64,000 nucleotides of DNA. It comes from Saturnia japonica. Its lineage: Eukaryota; Arthropoda; Insecta; Lepidoptera; Saturniidae. Position numbers and translations under genes: made by a program. Location of the stretch: NCBI GenBank assembly GCA_033032175.1, contig CM065322.1:1054001-1118000 (forward strand), written 5' to 3'. The first letter of the stretch is position 1. Each line of letters starts with the position of its first letter. Positions 12,401 to 27,400 of the stretch are shown here, piece by piece. The notes under the pieces are model-generated. The model was given only the letters and a program-made list of their open reading frames with translations, was not told the DNA's origin and did not search any database.

Positions 12401-15400
12401 CCGAAGCCGATATCAAAAGTTTAATAATAAATAAAGTAAATAATGAAGTTTACATACATATATTTACCCGAGTAGCGGAAGATAAAGTTTTTCAGGTCAT
12501 TATATAATGTTTCTATTAAGTATAAAACTAAGCGATAATCATTTTTAAAGATATTGATATTTCGTTTCGAAACCTTATTTTTATTGTACAGACATTACTA
12601 TTATTGTAACATTATTATTATTTTTCTAAAGAATGTCAAATTAAAATTAATAAAAATAAGCGCAAAATGCAACGCTCAATAAGGAAGCCAATGTCGCCGC
12701 TCCACCACGCCACCAACTTACGACTTTCTCGCCAGCCTGCGACGAAACGGAAATATTGTCGCTTCGCACGCTTATCGATTTGTATCGGCAGATATATCGG
12801 TATCATTACATCCCTGATTACAACATCCACATATAGCAAAACTATAACAAGTGAAAATTAGTTTCAGTGAACGCGAATCTTATTGTTAACATTGCTAGAA
12901 TATTTATTTAACTTATGACGTGAATACGTCTTTGAATTTTCTTCTTTAAAAAACGAATAAAAACACCCCACACCTTGGTAAGAAATATGTGGGCGTTTCA
13001 CAGCTACTTCAAGTCTTTTATTTGGCCTTCCCTTCAAGGACTTTTTGACTATATCGACACTTTCGACTACAAAGGGCGTAAATGAGATTTAGGCGAAAAT
13101 GGCTTTATAATCACATTGTTACGACTTGTTACAACCCAATTAAAAAAATGGAAAATCCTATTCCCGAAATATCTCGAAGCAACTACAACCTTCTCAGGAC
13201 TTCGAAATAATGTTCGCGTCGTAAAACAACCGCGGCGAATGTTTGTGTAAACATCGCAGTTTACACACACATGTATAGGGCTTATCGCCTCGATTACGTC
13301 ATCGAGTAGGCATAGCAACTAAATGTCGAGAAAGTTAGCGATGATTCACGATTTTTCTGCGATCGTTTAGTGTAAGTATTTAAGCGGCACAGGCGCGGCG
13401 CCGAGGCAGTTCAGTTTTGAATTACAAAGCGACAACAACGAGCGATAAAAAGAAGCGAAACCACAGTGAAATAAATAACAGTGTTGTGTGTTCGTGTAAT
13501 TTGTAACTGTATGGAATTCGAATAAAACTTCTTCACGTCAATCATCAGCATTTTTATTACCCACGGGTGTAACAATATCATACTGTTTTTTTTACGCTCT
13601 ATTAACCTTTTTAGGACCCACGTTTTTTTGTTCTCAAATATGAATTTTCAAATTAATAAAACCTAAAGGACTCGCTGGTAATATAGAAAAAATTAAACGG
13701 GTGTATGAGAAAAGCGCTTCAAAATATATCCATTTCTTAGAGCTTGAGACATCTATTTTTGAAACTAATAACTAATATAGATCGTGACTTTATCTCAAAC
13801 TTTTCTTTAAAGAAATCTATAAAGCATTTATTACAAAAATGCAAAAACATTTAAAACTTTAGTTTGTAATCCAAAGTGTCGATATGAGCGTACAAATTCC
13901 AGTCGTTATAATATTAATACTGAAAATAGTGTTACCGTGTTCGATAGTCTTCGCTTGATTCACTTTAAGCATTAATCGTAGCAGTTTGGTAGTCTCGCTG
14001 CTAACGTTCTGTATGTTCATACGGCGTTGTTGTAACTCCATCTAGCGGCAACAATATTTCAACTTTAGAATCTTTTATACACGACTAAAAAATATCTAAA
14101 TAATTTTTTTAGATCTGACTACACTGTTAGCCTTAGGGGCCCTAAAGCCGATGCGGCTTTTACAGCTTCACCGGACTTGAGGGCGAGCGCAGAAGGCACT
14201 CAGCCGCGAAATTTATTGGGACGACTCGCGCGAGGGTGCCAAAGTGGCTGGACCTCGGCTCTGGCGGTCGTCGCGTATGCAATTAAGTCGCGATCTAATC
14301 GATATCTGAAAAACTTCATGTGATATTAAAAAGGTATCCTTTTCTATAACGCACCATTCTAACTAATGCTGTTATTTTCACAATGTGTATGTAGGTCGCT
14401 ATCTAATTTAAGACTAGTTTCCTGCCTTTAGTTTTACCAATGCACTTAATATTAGACCGTTGGTGCGTCTGTCTGTTTTTTTTGTATTAGCTCGGAAATT
14501 TGTCGGTACTGTTGCTACGTCATTACGCTTGAAGGACCCGATGTCGATGTCGTAACGTACTGGTCAGGAGATGGTTCCACAGTTTCACAGTACGATAAAG
14601 ATAGAAAGAAGAGAGTGATCGTGTAACGTCTGTGTGACTTAAGATGCAGCCCACATCCATAAAACGTGTTGTTTTGTGGAGGAGACGATGGCTAATAGAA
14701 ATGTTGGGAACCGATAGATGTCACTGTAGTCGCTATTAACAAATTCTGTTTTTATAGACCTTAACACTCATATTGACTTCATACATGTTAATTTAGAGCA
14801 AAAATAAAAATACAAATCTACAACACGACAGGTGGTGCTATGATCGAAGGCAGAACAACATAATATACCTGTTTCAGGAGTATATCCAGCATGAGGATGC
14901 TGCAGGCGAGGTGTTCCGGCTCTTTCTTTTCAGACTTTCGAGAGTCCTTCGGGTCTTTCGCCTCCGTATCATCTGCAAAATTGACGTTATATTTCATCCA
15001 TATTATATACTATACTGTGAATGTTAGTACCTAGGCGTTTCTGATAGAGGCACTACAAGTCGTTTCATGGAAGGAAATGAAATTTTAAGAGTTTGCAGGT
15101 CGGTTGGGTATTCCTGATTAAATACCAGTTACAGTAATTAGCATCAAGGTAGTCCCTGTACATTCTACCATCTTAGGTTAGTTAAATGTTTTTAGTTTAA
15201 TAGGAAAGATACAGAAAGCGATACAGCGAAGATAGTCAGACATACATTTGTTATTTGTATTACAGATTAGTGCTGGACCTGAATAAGCTCATGCCACTTT
15301 GGATCTAGAGAGAGATTAAGGGACGCAAACTAGGTCACCTGCCCCGAGCGGCAATGTACGAGAACGCCATATTCAATGGTAAAAAAAAAAGTTTTTTTTT

Positions 15401-18400
15401 TATAACTTTCTTTTCCCAAGATAGTAACGCGCTAAGACTAGTAGAAGGCTGGCTCTCAAGTGCAGCTGCCGGAACACACCTGTTTCAACTTGAGGGTGGT
15501 AGTCATAGCCAGGCGAGTATTAGAAAAAATTCTAACACCAGCTATAGTTTCATTACTATGTTTTCCTTCACCCGGCCCTAAGGCTCATTGTAGGGATTCA
15601 AACTCACGTCGATCGACTTGATGTCCGTACTCGCTACCAACTTTGCCATCATTGCTTCACTTTATCCTAGCATCCAGTTCATCAGCATACATACATAACA
15701 TACAAACTACCGTTCGTGCAAATTCATGATGCAAAAATCCTGTTGCGTCTAAAAATCTCAAAAATGCTTGACGTCAGAGGTGCAAATATTAAGTTTTTCT
15801 CCAGGTTTGAAAAAGCCGTAGGCCCAGGATTAAGCTCACAATAAGGGGTTATGTAACCTAAATAACACGACAAATTTAGGAATGGTTAACATAGAACAAG
15901 AACTACCTGAAGATGCTCCATCACAATTCTCTGGCATGTTGATGACGCAAAATGTGAACAACTCAAACAATTTAGAAAGAGGTATCTTCACATCCAATAA
16001 TGATATTGTCTGAAATATAAGAAAAGTCTTGCTTCATACACAACTATCGTTATGATTTTTTTTCAACACTCCCATCGTTTGGCCATGTCAAAGAAAGAGA
16101 GATAGCGTCAACTGTATTTACATCGTGTTGTCAAGCTCTAGAAAACACATATGTATACCACAACGTTTTCATTTAATACGCTTAGTAAAACTTTACACGT
16201 TTCTCTACGTGAATTATAGAAATGCCACAAATAGCATGAACAGCATTTGAATTCAATGGTCATTTGAATCACTTGTTACTATTCTATTAGAAATTAAATT
16301 CGAAAAATTCTAAAATTTTCGTATTATTCTATCTAAGATTCGAATATTCTACTGCAACTCAGAATAATCAAGTTCATTTTTTTACATAGAAATTTAATGG
16401 AAGCTCATAAATTAATTTATAATTGGAATTGGATAGTTAAAAGATTATAAATTTTTCTAAACATCAACAGCATGTATCTGTTTCCCCCAGGGATCACCAC
16501 ATAATCTGATCTTTGGTCCTTCGCATCCAGTCGAATCCAGCCATCCTGCGCGGGTCGACGCTTTATCTTGCAAGTGGCGTCCCACACTTTATTTTCCTAA
16601 ACGCGGTCTCGAGTCCAGATCTCGTCTTCCCCATCAGTTATCAATTCTTCAGCAAATGTTACCAACCCACTGCCACTTCAGCGAGCTAATCCTTTGAGCT
16701 ATGTCGATATCCCGAATTCTTTGTCCCATTACATAATTTCTGATTCTATCATTTAATGAAATTACGAGGATATCTTTTTCCACAGCTCGCTAAGAGATTT
16801 TAAATTTGTGAACCAGCCCAACCGTGAGTGTCCATGTTTCGGCTACTTAGTTCATGACCGGCAGGACGGAATGATTGAAAACTTTCGTCTTTAAAGATTG
16901 TGGAATGAACGTCGTGAAACGCGACGCAATTTACCGAACGCTGCTCAACTTAACTGGATTCGCCTTCTGGCCTCCTTTTCGAAGTTGTCTTTAACAAACT
17001 TTAAAGCTTTTCTAAAAGCTTATAAATAATTAAAAATGTTAAAAATATTAGTAAACCACGAATAGTCCACGAATACTCGGTCCAAATAATTCGTAAATTG
17101 GAATTATTCACACAAACCTAACAAATGCGCATGAGATTTTGATTAAAGATCGTATGGTAAAACCTGGAACCATTGCAGAACTGGCAACACTGTCGCCGGA
17201 GTCGGTGTCTTCGTGATCTTGTTCTCAGCGAAGTTGTACAGTCCCCTCTCATCGATACTACCCGTAGCGCCTTCAGGCTCTAGGATCTTACCCAGAGGAA
17301 CTTTAAGGTCCATCAATTCCTGAAAGTAATACGAGGGTCATTAGTAATGAACAGTAACTCTTCATCTTTTATTTCAACTGGCGTAGCAGTAGCATTCATC
17401 TATTTCACTTTATCCTGTGGTTTATACGTTATTGACAATCGATAATCTTGAGGACATTTCCAATGCAGAATTTGAGGTTTTTTTTGTAAAAACAAGGAAT
17501 ATTTCCGCAAATAATTTTTTTTAGCTTTTCAAGTTGCAAAGGTACGCTTCAGGACACGCGATGTCTTTTTTTCGCATAATATATTCCGTATAGAAAACAA
17601 TACAATCGATTAATCAGTTGCTTTATTTCCGAAAACCGATTGCTATCAATTATCCAAAACCCGATATTTTATCAACACTACCACAGGCACGTTGGGGAAT
17701 TTATATGGGAAAATATTATGAGTTCACGTCACCACCGACACCGACATGCTTGCTAATGTTAACAGTATATCTGTAGCTATAGATATTACATACTGAATTG
17801 CTTGTTAAATTATACATTAACTTACTACTTGGAAGTTCAAAGTTAAGTTGTCTTGCAAACGGGATCCATTTTTTCAATTCCGAAGTCATTGTGTAAGTAT
17901 ATTCAACATGTCCAAGTGATGGATTTACTAAAACTTTGTAAGATATAAAAAAGAATCCCATTAAACATTTGATGCACCATTGAATGCTTGCGCACGTGTG
18001 CGCGAACAGGCATCCTTCTACCAAGCCATGGTATAGTGTTCGTAACCCGCGACATACGACAAAACATTGCGTTTATTTATAATTCAAAATTTTGCTTGAT
18101 TGTAGAGCCTTTTCACGCAAAGTCGTAGAGCTATTTTAATGCTCGCCTGACTAGCTACCAACTTCAAGTAAAAAAACAAGTCTCCAAGCACGTAAAGGTG
18201 TATTCCGGCAGCTGCAGTTGAGAACCAGTCCCCTCTAGACTTAACGTGCTTATCATATTCAGCCACATCGTTAGTTAAAAGAGATTAACAACTAACAAAC
18301 AAATTAAACTCGTTAAAAACAGGAGTGACGAAAATCTTCCTAACCAATCCGCATTATTTTTATACCTAAATCTAACCAACATGGTGAAAATCTATCAGTA

Positions 18401-21400
18401 TTCCCTTGGGCTATAAGTATAATAAAAACAGATAGGAGTATACAATTGTCTCTAGCTAGCACCCTCGAGTTGATGTATTTCTCCAAGCAGATGCCAGTAT
18501 GGTCCAGAAATCGCACTTAATGTGGTATCTTCGGCAACATCATCTAATATCAAATGGCCACAATAATAATATATGCAAAAACAAAAGCTGATGTTACCTT
18601 TTCAGGAACCTCGTTGCATATAGCATCCATCCAAGCAGGCATGATGGTGTCCCAGATCTCCTGGGTAATGATGCCGTAAGGAATCAAACAGTATAACCTG
18701 TAAGCATAAAACATTTTCAATCACTTCATATCAATTATTGCCTTCATCACCCCAAACGTCATGTGTGTAAAATTATCGTAAATATGATATACTAACGACC
18801 CGCCCCAGTTTCGCACGGGTGCAATTTACAAAGTGCTGTACTTTATGTTTAAAAAAGCATGATTTAAAGTTTATCGTTTTAGTATTGATAGTTCATAACT
18901 TCATGATTACGAAAAGTACGCTTAGTTCGCGTCCCGCAATTCATAGGAAGACTGTAATCGCTTCGCTGAGAGTGATTCCTTTGGTTATGCGTAATTTTGG
19001 ATCCGTGATATCTTTTACGGTAATACGGTATTCATTTAAATTATATAAAGTAAAGGACAATTATAATGTAAATTAAATTTCCCAAGTTAACTAACATATT
19101 TATCTGGATAAAGATTTAAACAGAATTGGATAAAATAGCTTCGCTAATAATGTAATATTTTTAATTATTATGTTGAAGATAAAAATGGTTACTGTGAGTC
19201 AACATCTGATTATAAGAATACCAACTGTGACTGCAGCTGCGCTCGCGTTGACCGCAGAATGCAATCGATCGGATACACGTGCGAATAGTGCTAATCCCGC
19301 TCTCGGTTGTTTGCTTAAAAAATTCTTATTGTGGGAAGATAGAGATATGGTATCACTGACTTTTTTGTAAGTCTTTTTAAGATCTATAATTACGTACTAA
19401 CTTAATTTTATATATCTTTTGGGTTAGCCATTTAAGCGCCCCAAAATTGTTGCTTATCCGAATAAAATTTTATTTTCGCTAACCCTAATTCTTTTTCTAT
19501 AATAAAAGTACTTTAAGTTACTACTTATAACATCAGCTATCTGCTAGTGAAAGTCCCGTCAAAATCAGCCAAACCGTTTCGGAGATTAGAAGAAACAAAA
19601 AGACAGACCAAAAAAATTTTTTTTTGGTGTAACTAACATATATACCTTCTTTCGTATGTAGGAAATACTATTATTTTCACATTAAAAACATACACTTCAA
19701 TTTTATTAATTGTATAGATACAATTTGCAATTACTGGTTGAGTCCTTCGCGTAAGTGATGAGTCTTGGTAGCGAGCCGATCCCAGTGTCCCGCCTGACGC
19801 ATGTAGTGGGGCGGGTGCGGCTGCAAGCACTGCACCAGCACCGACCCTCGCGTCGCGCCCAGCTCCGAAACCCAGCTGCAGACGCGCTCCAGCTTCAGCT
19901 TTTCCACCGTGTACGATATATCACCTGACCCATCACACATAACAAATGCCAATACCATCATCGGCAATCGTTTTACACGCTCAACAATATTGAAGTCCAT
20001 ATTTACTTACAACTAGCTGTGCCCGTGGCTGCGCTCGCGTGGACTACAGAATGCCGTCGATCTGGTACACGTGCGAATCGTGTTACCTCCGTTCCCGGTT
20101 ATAAAAATGCTTATTGTGGGTGATCCTTAGAAGATAGACCTAATATGCTCTCGCTGACTTTTTTCACCGTACTACAATTTTGTAGTACTTCATTTAATAT
20201 ATCTCTTAAAATTTACTCAGTATAAGTTATTTAAGCGCCCCAATTGTTTCACCGTGACTAGTTGTTTTTTATTTGCGCCTTACCCTTATTCTTTTTCTAA
20301 AATAAACGTAGGATAAGACACTCCTTATATAACATCAGCAATCTGCCAGGGAAAATTCCGTCAAAATCGGTCACCTTTTCGGAGAATACCCGGAACAAAC
20401 ACACAGACTGACAAAAAAAATTTAAATTGGTTTTTTGTTTTAGGTACTGAAGAAGTCATGGTTATTTAAACTTGATTTTCATTCACATATATATATTCTT
20501 CCACTTTACATGGCATGATGACATCACAACATTATTTGCAATACCACACGAGATTATTAAAAGTAGGTAACCAGCTAGTGATCTTTTTGACACGCTCGTC
20601 CGTCCAGTGTTGCCACCTACCTCCATAGAGAAATGGCTTGTCGCCACAGTACCGTGTACACTTTCATATGAATTTAGTAAAAAAATGTTATTTTGACTTT
20701 ACAAACTGACACTTCAATTTTATTAATTATATGAATGTAACATGGGTTTTTGGCGGGGGTGAGGAACAGAGTGTAAAGTTCCTCATCCGTCATAGAAAAG
20801 GGAGGATCGTCCAACCAGACGGGCGTTACGTCTGGCAGGAAGCTGCCCAACGGTTGTTGTCAGGTTCTTGTATATATACTCAATTGTTTGGTTAATTTCT
20901 ATATCGCGATGTAGGATGTCAGTTGTGGCGGAGATGTCGCTACAAGTTGTAAAATTTTTGGATAGCGATAAAATATATTGAATTATTATTATTATTATTA
21001 TATTTGGTAAGACACACTAGCAGCTAATTAGCTGATGCGTGCGTATCAAATAGCTTGGAGATATCTTCCTTGTCCAATCTGCTTTTAAAGGAGGTTATGG
21101 TAGGAGCCATCACAACTTTTTCTGGAAGTTTGTTCCATGCTGTGACCACTCTGTTAGGCAAGAACTGCTTCATTGGGTTTCTTTTTGCTGGGAATTCCCA
21201 AAGTTTCAAGGGATGACCTCGTAGGTGTTTATTTTCATTTGACTTAAACATATCTTTAAGGCTGGGCACATCGTAATAATTAGTGAGGATTTTATAAGTT
21301 TCGATTAACCTGCCCCTTTGTCTACGGTGTTCTAGTGTGGTAAGGCCAAGGTTTATGAGGCGCTGTTCATAGGGTAAGTTACGCATTGCATACACCATCT

Positions 21401-24400
21401 TAGTAGCCCTTCTCTGTACATTTTCAATGAGCTTAATGTCTTTTTTGAAGTAGGGATCCCAGATAATATAAGCATGTTCAAGAAGTGGTCTAATATAGGT
21501 CTTGTATAACTTTATAAAAGTTTTAGCTGTTAGGAATTTAAATGCCTTGCGAATGATATAAAGGATCGAATTAGTTTTCTTCACAACCCCAAGCACATGA
21601 GTTCCCCATTTAAGATCTTTGGATACTGTAACTCCCAAGTCCCTTTGTGTTTCAACTGCGGTTAATTGTTCACCACCAAGATAGTATATCTGACAAGGAT
21701 TATTACTACCAATGTGTAGCACGGAGCACTTATTCACATTTAAAGTTAGAAGCCAGTCATGAGTCCACTTAAAAATCGCATTAAGGTCATTCTGTATAGC
21801 TCGCCAGTTGCTTCGAGGGTTAGCAAAAAATTTGGTATCATCAGCAAAAAGCGAAAAAGGTAGTTGCAGAGTACTTTTCAAGTCTGAGAGGAACAAGATA
21901 AAGAGCAATGGACCAAGCACCGAACCTTGAGGAACGCCACTGAGGACACTTCGCGGATCGGACATGACTTCGCCAATGCGCACCCGAAACGTTCTACCAG
22001 AAAGGAAGTCGCATATCCAGGCTAAAATGCTTCCACGTATGCCAAGGTGTTCCAATTTATGTATGAGGCGTTTCAGAGGAACACGGTCAAATGCCTTCTC
22101 ATAATCCAAGTAAATGATATCTGTTGGCTGTCCATTACTATGGTTCCGTGTCCACTCGTTTAAGCAATTTAGTAAATTGGTTGTAACAGATCGTTTTGGG
22201 ATGAAACCATGCTGCTCATCCAGGGTAATCTTTTCATGTATTAGAAATTCTCTTATGTGGCAAGCTATCATCATCTCCATGGTTTTGCACAATACACTGG
22301 TCAAACTTATGGGCCTATAATTGACGGGCAGTAATTTATTTCCTTTTTTATAAATCGGTACTACATTTGCCGTTTTCCAGTCAGCTGGCACTATTCCATC
22401 CTTCAGAGATTTGTTCATCATTTTCGCTATTTCGTCGCTTAGAGCTCCTGAGCATTTTTTCAATACCACTGAGGGTATGTCGTCTGGCCCTGATGCTGTA
22501 GTATCACTGAAGCTAGATAACTTCTTTCTTACTAAGTCTCCAGTAATACTTAAGTCTTGAATAGCGTTTATGACTCTAGGAACGTTGATATTTGGCATCG
22601 GTCCATCAGGCTCGTTGACAAAGTTCAATTTAAACTGATCAGCGAAGGCTTCGGCAATTAGTTCAGGCTTCATAACAAGTTCATTTGAGACATTTTTTAT
22701 TACGTTAGGGATGCAGATTTTAGAGTTCAGTTGTTTTCTTATGTAACTGTAAAAAGCCTTAGGACCTGAGTCTATAATAGTTGATTCAAAAGTGGTTCTT
22801 CTGTTTCTAGATAGACTAATAATTTTGTTATTGACCTTTCTATATTCTTTATATGAGTGTTCATTTTGATCAATTCTATAATTATTCCACAGTACTTTTT
22901 TCAGTTTAGTTAACTTGACTATATCTTTGTTAATCCAGGGTTTGTTGGTGCAATGTTTATTATATATTTTCTTTTTTGGTATAAAATTATCTACTGCGTA
23001 AAGGAATTGGTTTTTAAAAGTGAACCACACATCGTCTACAGATTCTTCTACTATATTCAAATTATTTGCAAAATACAGAGATAATTTATCGTAGTCTGCT
23101 TTGAAATAGTCATATTGAATGGTATTTCGATTTTCATTAGTTTTAGTGCTGGTACTGATTACTTGCATTGTAGCAGTGATAACAAAATGATCACTTTTAC
23201 CTATTGGAGGGTGATATTCAATATCACATATTAATGAGTCATCATTGCATAATATAAGGTCCAAAAGTGACTCTTCTTGGTTTCGTTTCCTGGTAATTTG
23301 CGTTATAAGTTGGTTTAAGTTGCTGTTCGAATACATACTAACAAAATTTTCGCAGAGACTGCCATAACCATGAGTTTTGTAAAGAGGCCATTTTATCATT
23401 GGTAAGTTAAAATCTCCTGCAATGACTACAGTATTTTCAGATGCAGCTTTTCCAATGGTATTAAAAAGAATCTCATCCAATTCAGAAAGAGACCCTGAGG
23501 GCGGCCTGTATACACAAGCCATAAGTAAGGTAAGTTCTCTGTATTGAATATCAAGCCATAGTGCTTCGACCATATTATTTTGATATGTGCTATTAACTTT
23601 AGATATAATAGTTGATCCATTTATTATATTAGCAACATATATAGCTACACCTCCACATTTTTTACTATCTCTGTCTAAGCGATATAGTAATATAGTAATA
23701 TAATGTGAACTTTTGCTACAAACAATGCTTTTGTAAACAATGAATCAATGATGGCTCAGTGTCAGGCCATTAATGAGCCACCAGCTTTCGTTGAAGGTTA
23801 ACATCGTGATGAAACCATAGCATCCTATTTTTTTAATACTCGATTGGTCAGCTACGGCTACCTTAAAGTTAAAAATCACCTATAGGTAGGTTCCGGCAGT
23901 TGCACATAAGTTCAGTTCTACTTCGTCACTTACACCAGATGATTTTAATTGATTTTTGAAAAAAAAAATGTTGTGAAAATGTTTCTACATAAGAATCTGC
24001 ATAATGTAATTCATATGCAATCAAATTAAAATAATTCAGAATTGCAACAAAGTACAAATTCAAACTATTTATTCTACATAACCTGTAAATGTCAAATGTT
24101 CCGAACTCACCCTTATAAGAGAAGGAAGTGACGTGGAACCAGTGGAACAGAACAGAAAGCAACCGCCCGAGGATCTCATATTCAGTCTCTGACTTAGTGT
24201 CTGGTGTCGGGGTACACAAACCGACCATTAACCATACTCCATACCTGATAGAGAGAAAATAACAAGTGAAATCTATTGAAGTGAACCAAAAGCAGTCGGA
24301 AGCATCGGAGTGTTGTAGAGTATTTTTAGTACTCGCCTAATGAGTGTTATAGAGTTCTTTAGTATTCGCCTAATTAGTGTTGTAGAGTATTTTAGTGCTC

Positions 24401-27400
24401 GCGAAAGTAGGGTGGTTGAGTATTTTTAGTATTCGCCTAGTTAGGATATTTTTGTGCTAGTCTAATTACGTAAGTAGAGTATATTTAGTACTCGTCAAGT
24501 TAGCTGTATGAATATAAGTATGAAAACAAATACTTGACCGCTATACGTAATTATGATAAAAGTGAATTTTATATAGCCCAGTGATCGGTAAAAGACATAT
24601 ACCTTCCCAAGAGTTGTCTGTCCTCCACCGATATGGGATCGGGCTGTTCCACGCTGAGAGTTGGTTTAATTTGCTCCGTCAAACTGTCAGGGTCTTCCAT
24701 GTTTATTGGCTGAGCGTCTTTTAATAAGCTGATAAATATAAATAAACGGCTTTATTAAAAACACCATCGGTTCCGTCAATTGTTTATAAATCACGTGTAT
24801 TTTTTGTCACGCTGGCCATCGGCGCTGATTGGTCAATATGTATAAATTGTATAAAACAATGGTAAATTTCTGAATAACGCTGACCGGTCAGCGCTGACGA
24901 GCGTTACCTCATGGAACTGACCTGATGATGGCTTCGACGAGGTTAGTCTGCATGTCGCTTTCCATTTTCCATGCGATGGACAAGCGCGTATGCACAACGT
25001 GATCGTGACCGCGCCGGGCGTTGTGCCGGTTGTTGTAGCACTGCTCGCAGTATCTGTACACGTCACGATAGATGGCGCTTTTTAACCAATGCATAACGTG
25101 CTAAATCACTGCTTTTTTTCTTAAAACTATAAATTACCTAGTAGGTTTATAGAGATAATATTATAACATCGGGTCCTTGAAGCGTAACCTGAGGAGATAC
25201 TTATGCAGGTCGGCATGAAGTGGCGACTGCCGATGGATTGCTGATTTCTCGATGGTTCTAGGGACATTAACGTCAATTTGCCTAGCAACTATTAAAAAAA
25301 AATTACATACCTAATAGGGTGATTTCCATTGTAACTCGCACATTCGTTTGAAAAACAAATTGCATACGCGGCTTTATCTGACGATCGACAATTCTGTGAA
25401 AATCATATAAAATATAGGAATATTTAAGAAGGATATAGGAAATAGGTGTTCTTTAGGATATAATATTTCTAGTCGACATGACATTTGCTTGCTAACAAAG
25501 CATTTTGTTGTTGTTTAAACAACTCTTCAGTTCAAATAGATCAGTAAACTATCTAGATGCCATAAAGACTTGTTTAACATGAGATAAAGATAATAGTGAC
25601 CTTATTCTCGCAAACCATGGAGACCTGCTGCTGAGGATGCAGGATGTCGAAGAATCTTTGGTCAGGATGCTCTCGGTGTATCTCGTTGGCACACTCGATG
25701 CAGAGATATAGCGGCGGTGGAGTATCGGTGGCGAAGGTAACGCTGATGCAGTGATCGTAACAAACTTTAGCCGCCTCTGCAGTCGTCGCGTTAGGGCAAC
25801 TGTCGCGTTTGCACAGGAATGGGACTAGATCGTCTGTAATTTAAACATAAAAATTCCAAAGATACACAACTGCTATCTATATAGTCATTGAAGCCGGAAT
25901 CATAACATGTAAATGACAAATGTGAACATTCGTCAACGGGGAAACATGTCTTACAGAAAATTTGTTCATATAATAATCTCTTTATATAATATATTATTAA
26001 TCAAAGAAATATTGTGTTTGCAGTATATATTTCTTAATTCTGATATGACAAAGAATGATTCAAAAATCATTTTATAGCAATTGACGAAAATTAATGTTTT
26101 CGTTAAAAAAAATGCCCATTTTAAGAATGCCATCAACAGACTAAAATATATTCAACTAAGTTATAGGAGCCAACATTTCTTAACAATAGTTTAACTAAAA
26201 TGAAAAAAAAAACATTCTATAATGTGCGAAATATTCAAACTGATCAGTTGGCTCTTTCAGTTCGTAACAGTTAAAAAAAATAGAACACGATACATTATAG
26301 TCGGAGAATGATATGAAAATAAGTAATATTAGATACTGTAGTCTTTTAAAACGGTCATTGTTAAAAAAAGGCACTTAGACGAGGTTTTCGAGGCAAGTTA
26401 CTTGGGAATCTATGTCGAAAATGTCAGAACATTTTCTCATTTTGTCTGAATAAAGGCTTTTTATAATATTTTGATATGAAAAGACATACTGTTGAATTTG
26501 CAGAGCAGTCCCCTCCTGTCGAAGAGGTTAGCGTCGAATGGTGGCCAGTAGTAGAAGAGCAGTTTGGCGGCAGAGAGTCGCGCGCCCCACGTGCCGTACG
26601 CGATCACGCACAACATGTCCTTCACCACAGTCTGCTTCATAGACATCAGACACTCCAGCAACTGGCAGTGGTGTGCTGCGATAACACAATCTCACTTTCC
26701 ACCAAATATTTCAGTATTCCACCTTCTTAACCTCTTTTTCGCATATACATATATATAATAAAAGGACAGTAAAGGCAAATGTTGACCAAAACTGTGACTT
26801 ATCATTGTGACTACGGCGCGGTGTTAAAAGGCGAAATGCCTTAATCGTTAATTAAAGAACTTTCTAGATTGCCACTTGTGCGGTTAGATACAATTTAAAT
26901 CAATTAATGCTGGCACTCATTTTAGAAAAAAGAACCCAATTAATTTAAGAAGCCTTGAATTAAATTTTGGTTTTATTTCAGTTATATAACTCGTAGACAT
27001 ATTATAATAAAAACGCTTAATGCAATGAGTGTTTCCAAGTACCTGGATTGCTCGAATGCTGGAACACCATCATGATCATAGCGGCCACAGATTGCGACGC
27101 TTGACTTTCGCTTTCTTGACCGGAGTAACGCCGTGCTATACACATAAAGTTTATGCAAATTGCTTAACAAGGTAAAACTCCGGTGGTATTTTCGTAGCGA
27201 GATTCTAAAAGTAAAAAAATAAATCTATATCCTAGCCATACGCCTTTTTTTAGTTACAAAAGCTTAACCTCATAACTATATATTCATCATAGTCGCGACC
27301 ATGGTTAGTAGTTCACGCAAAATCTGGAATAGCTTTCTAAGTGAAAAATAGCTGTTTCGTTTACAATCTTTAGTGGATAATAGTTAAAATTAGGTTTTGC

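Noticed and set aside
24833..25066. 77-codon minus frame rich in Thr and Ser
   Set aside because: Alternative frame over unc79 exon 9.
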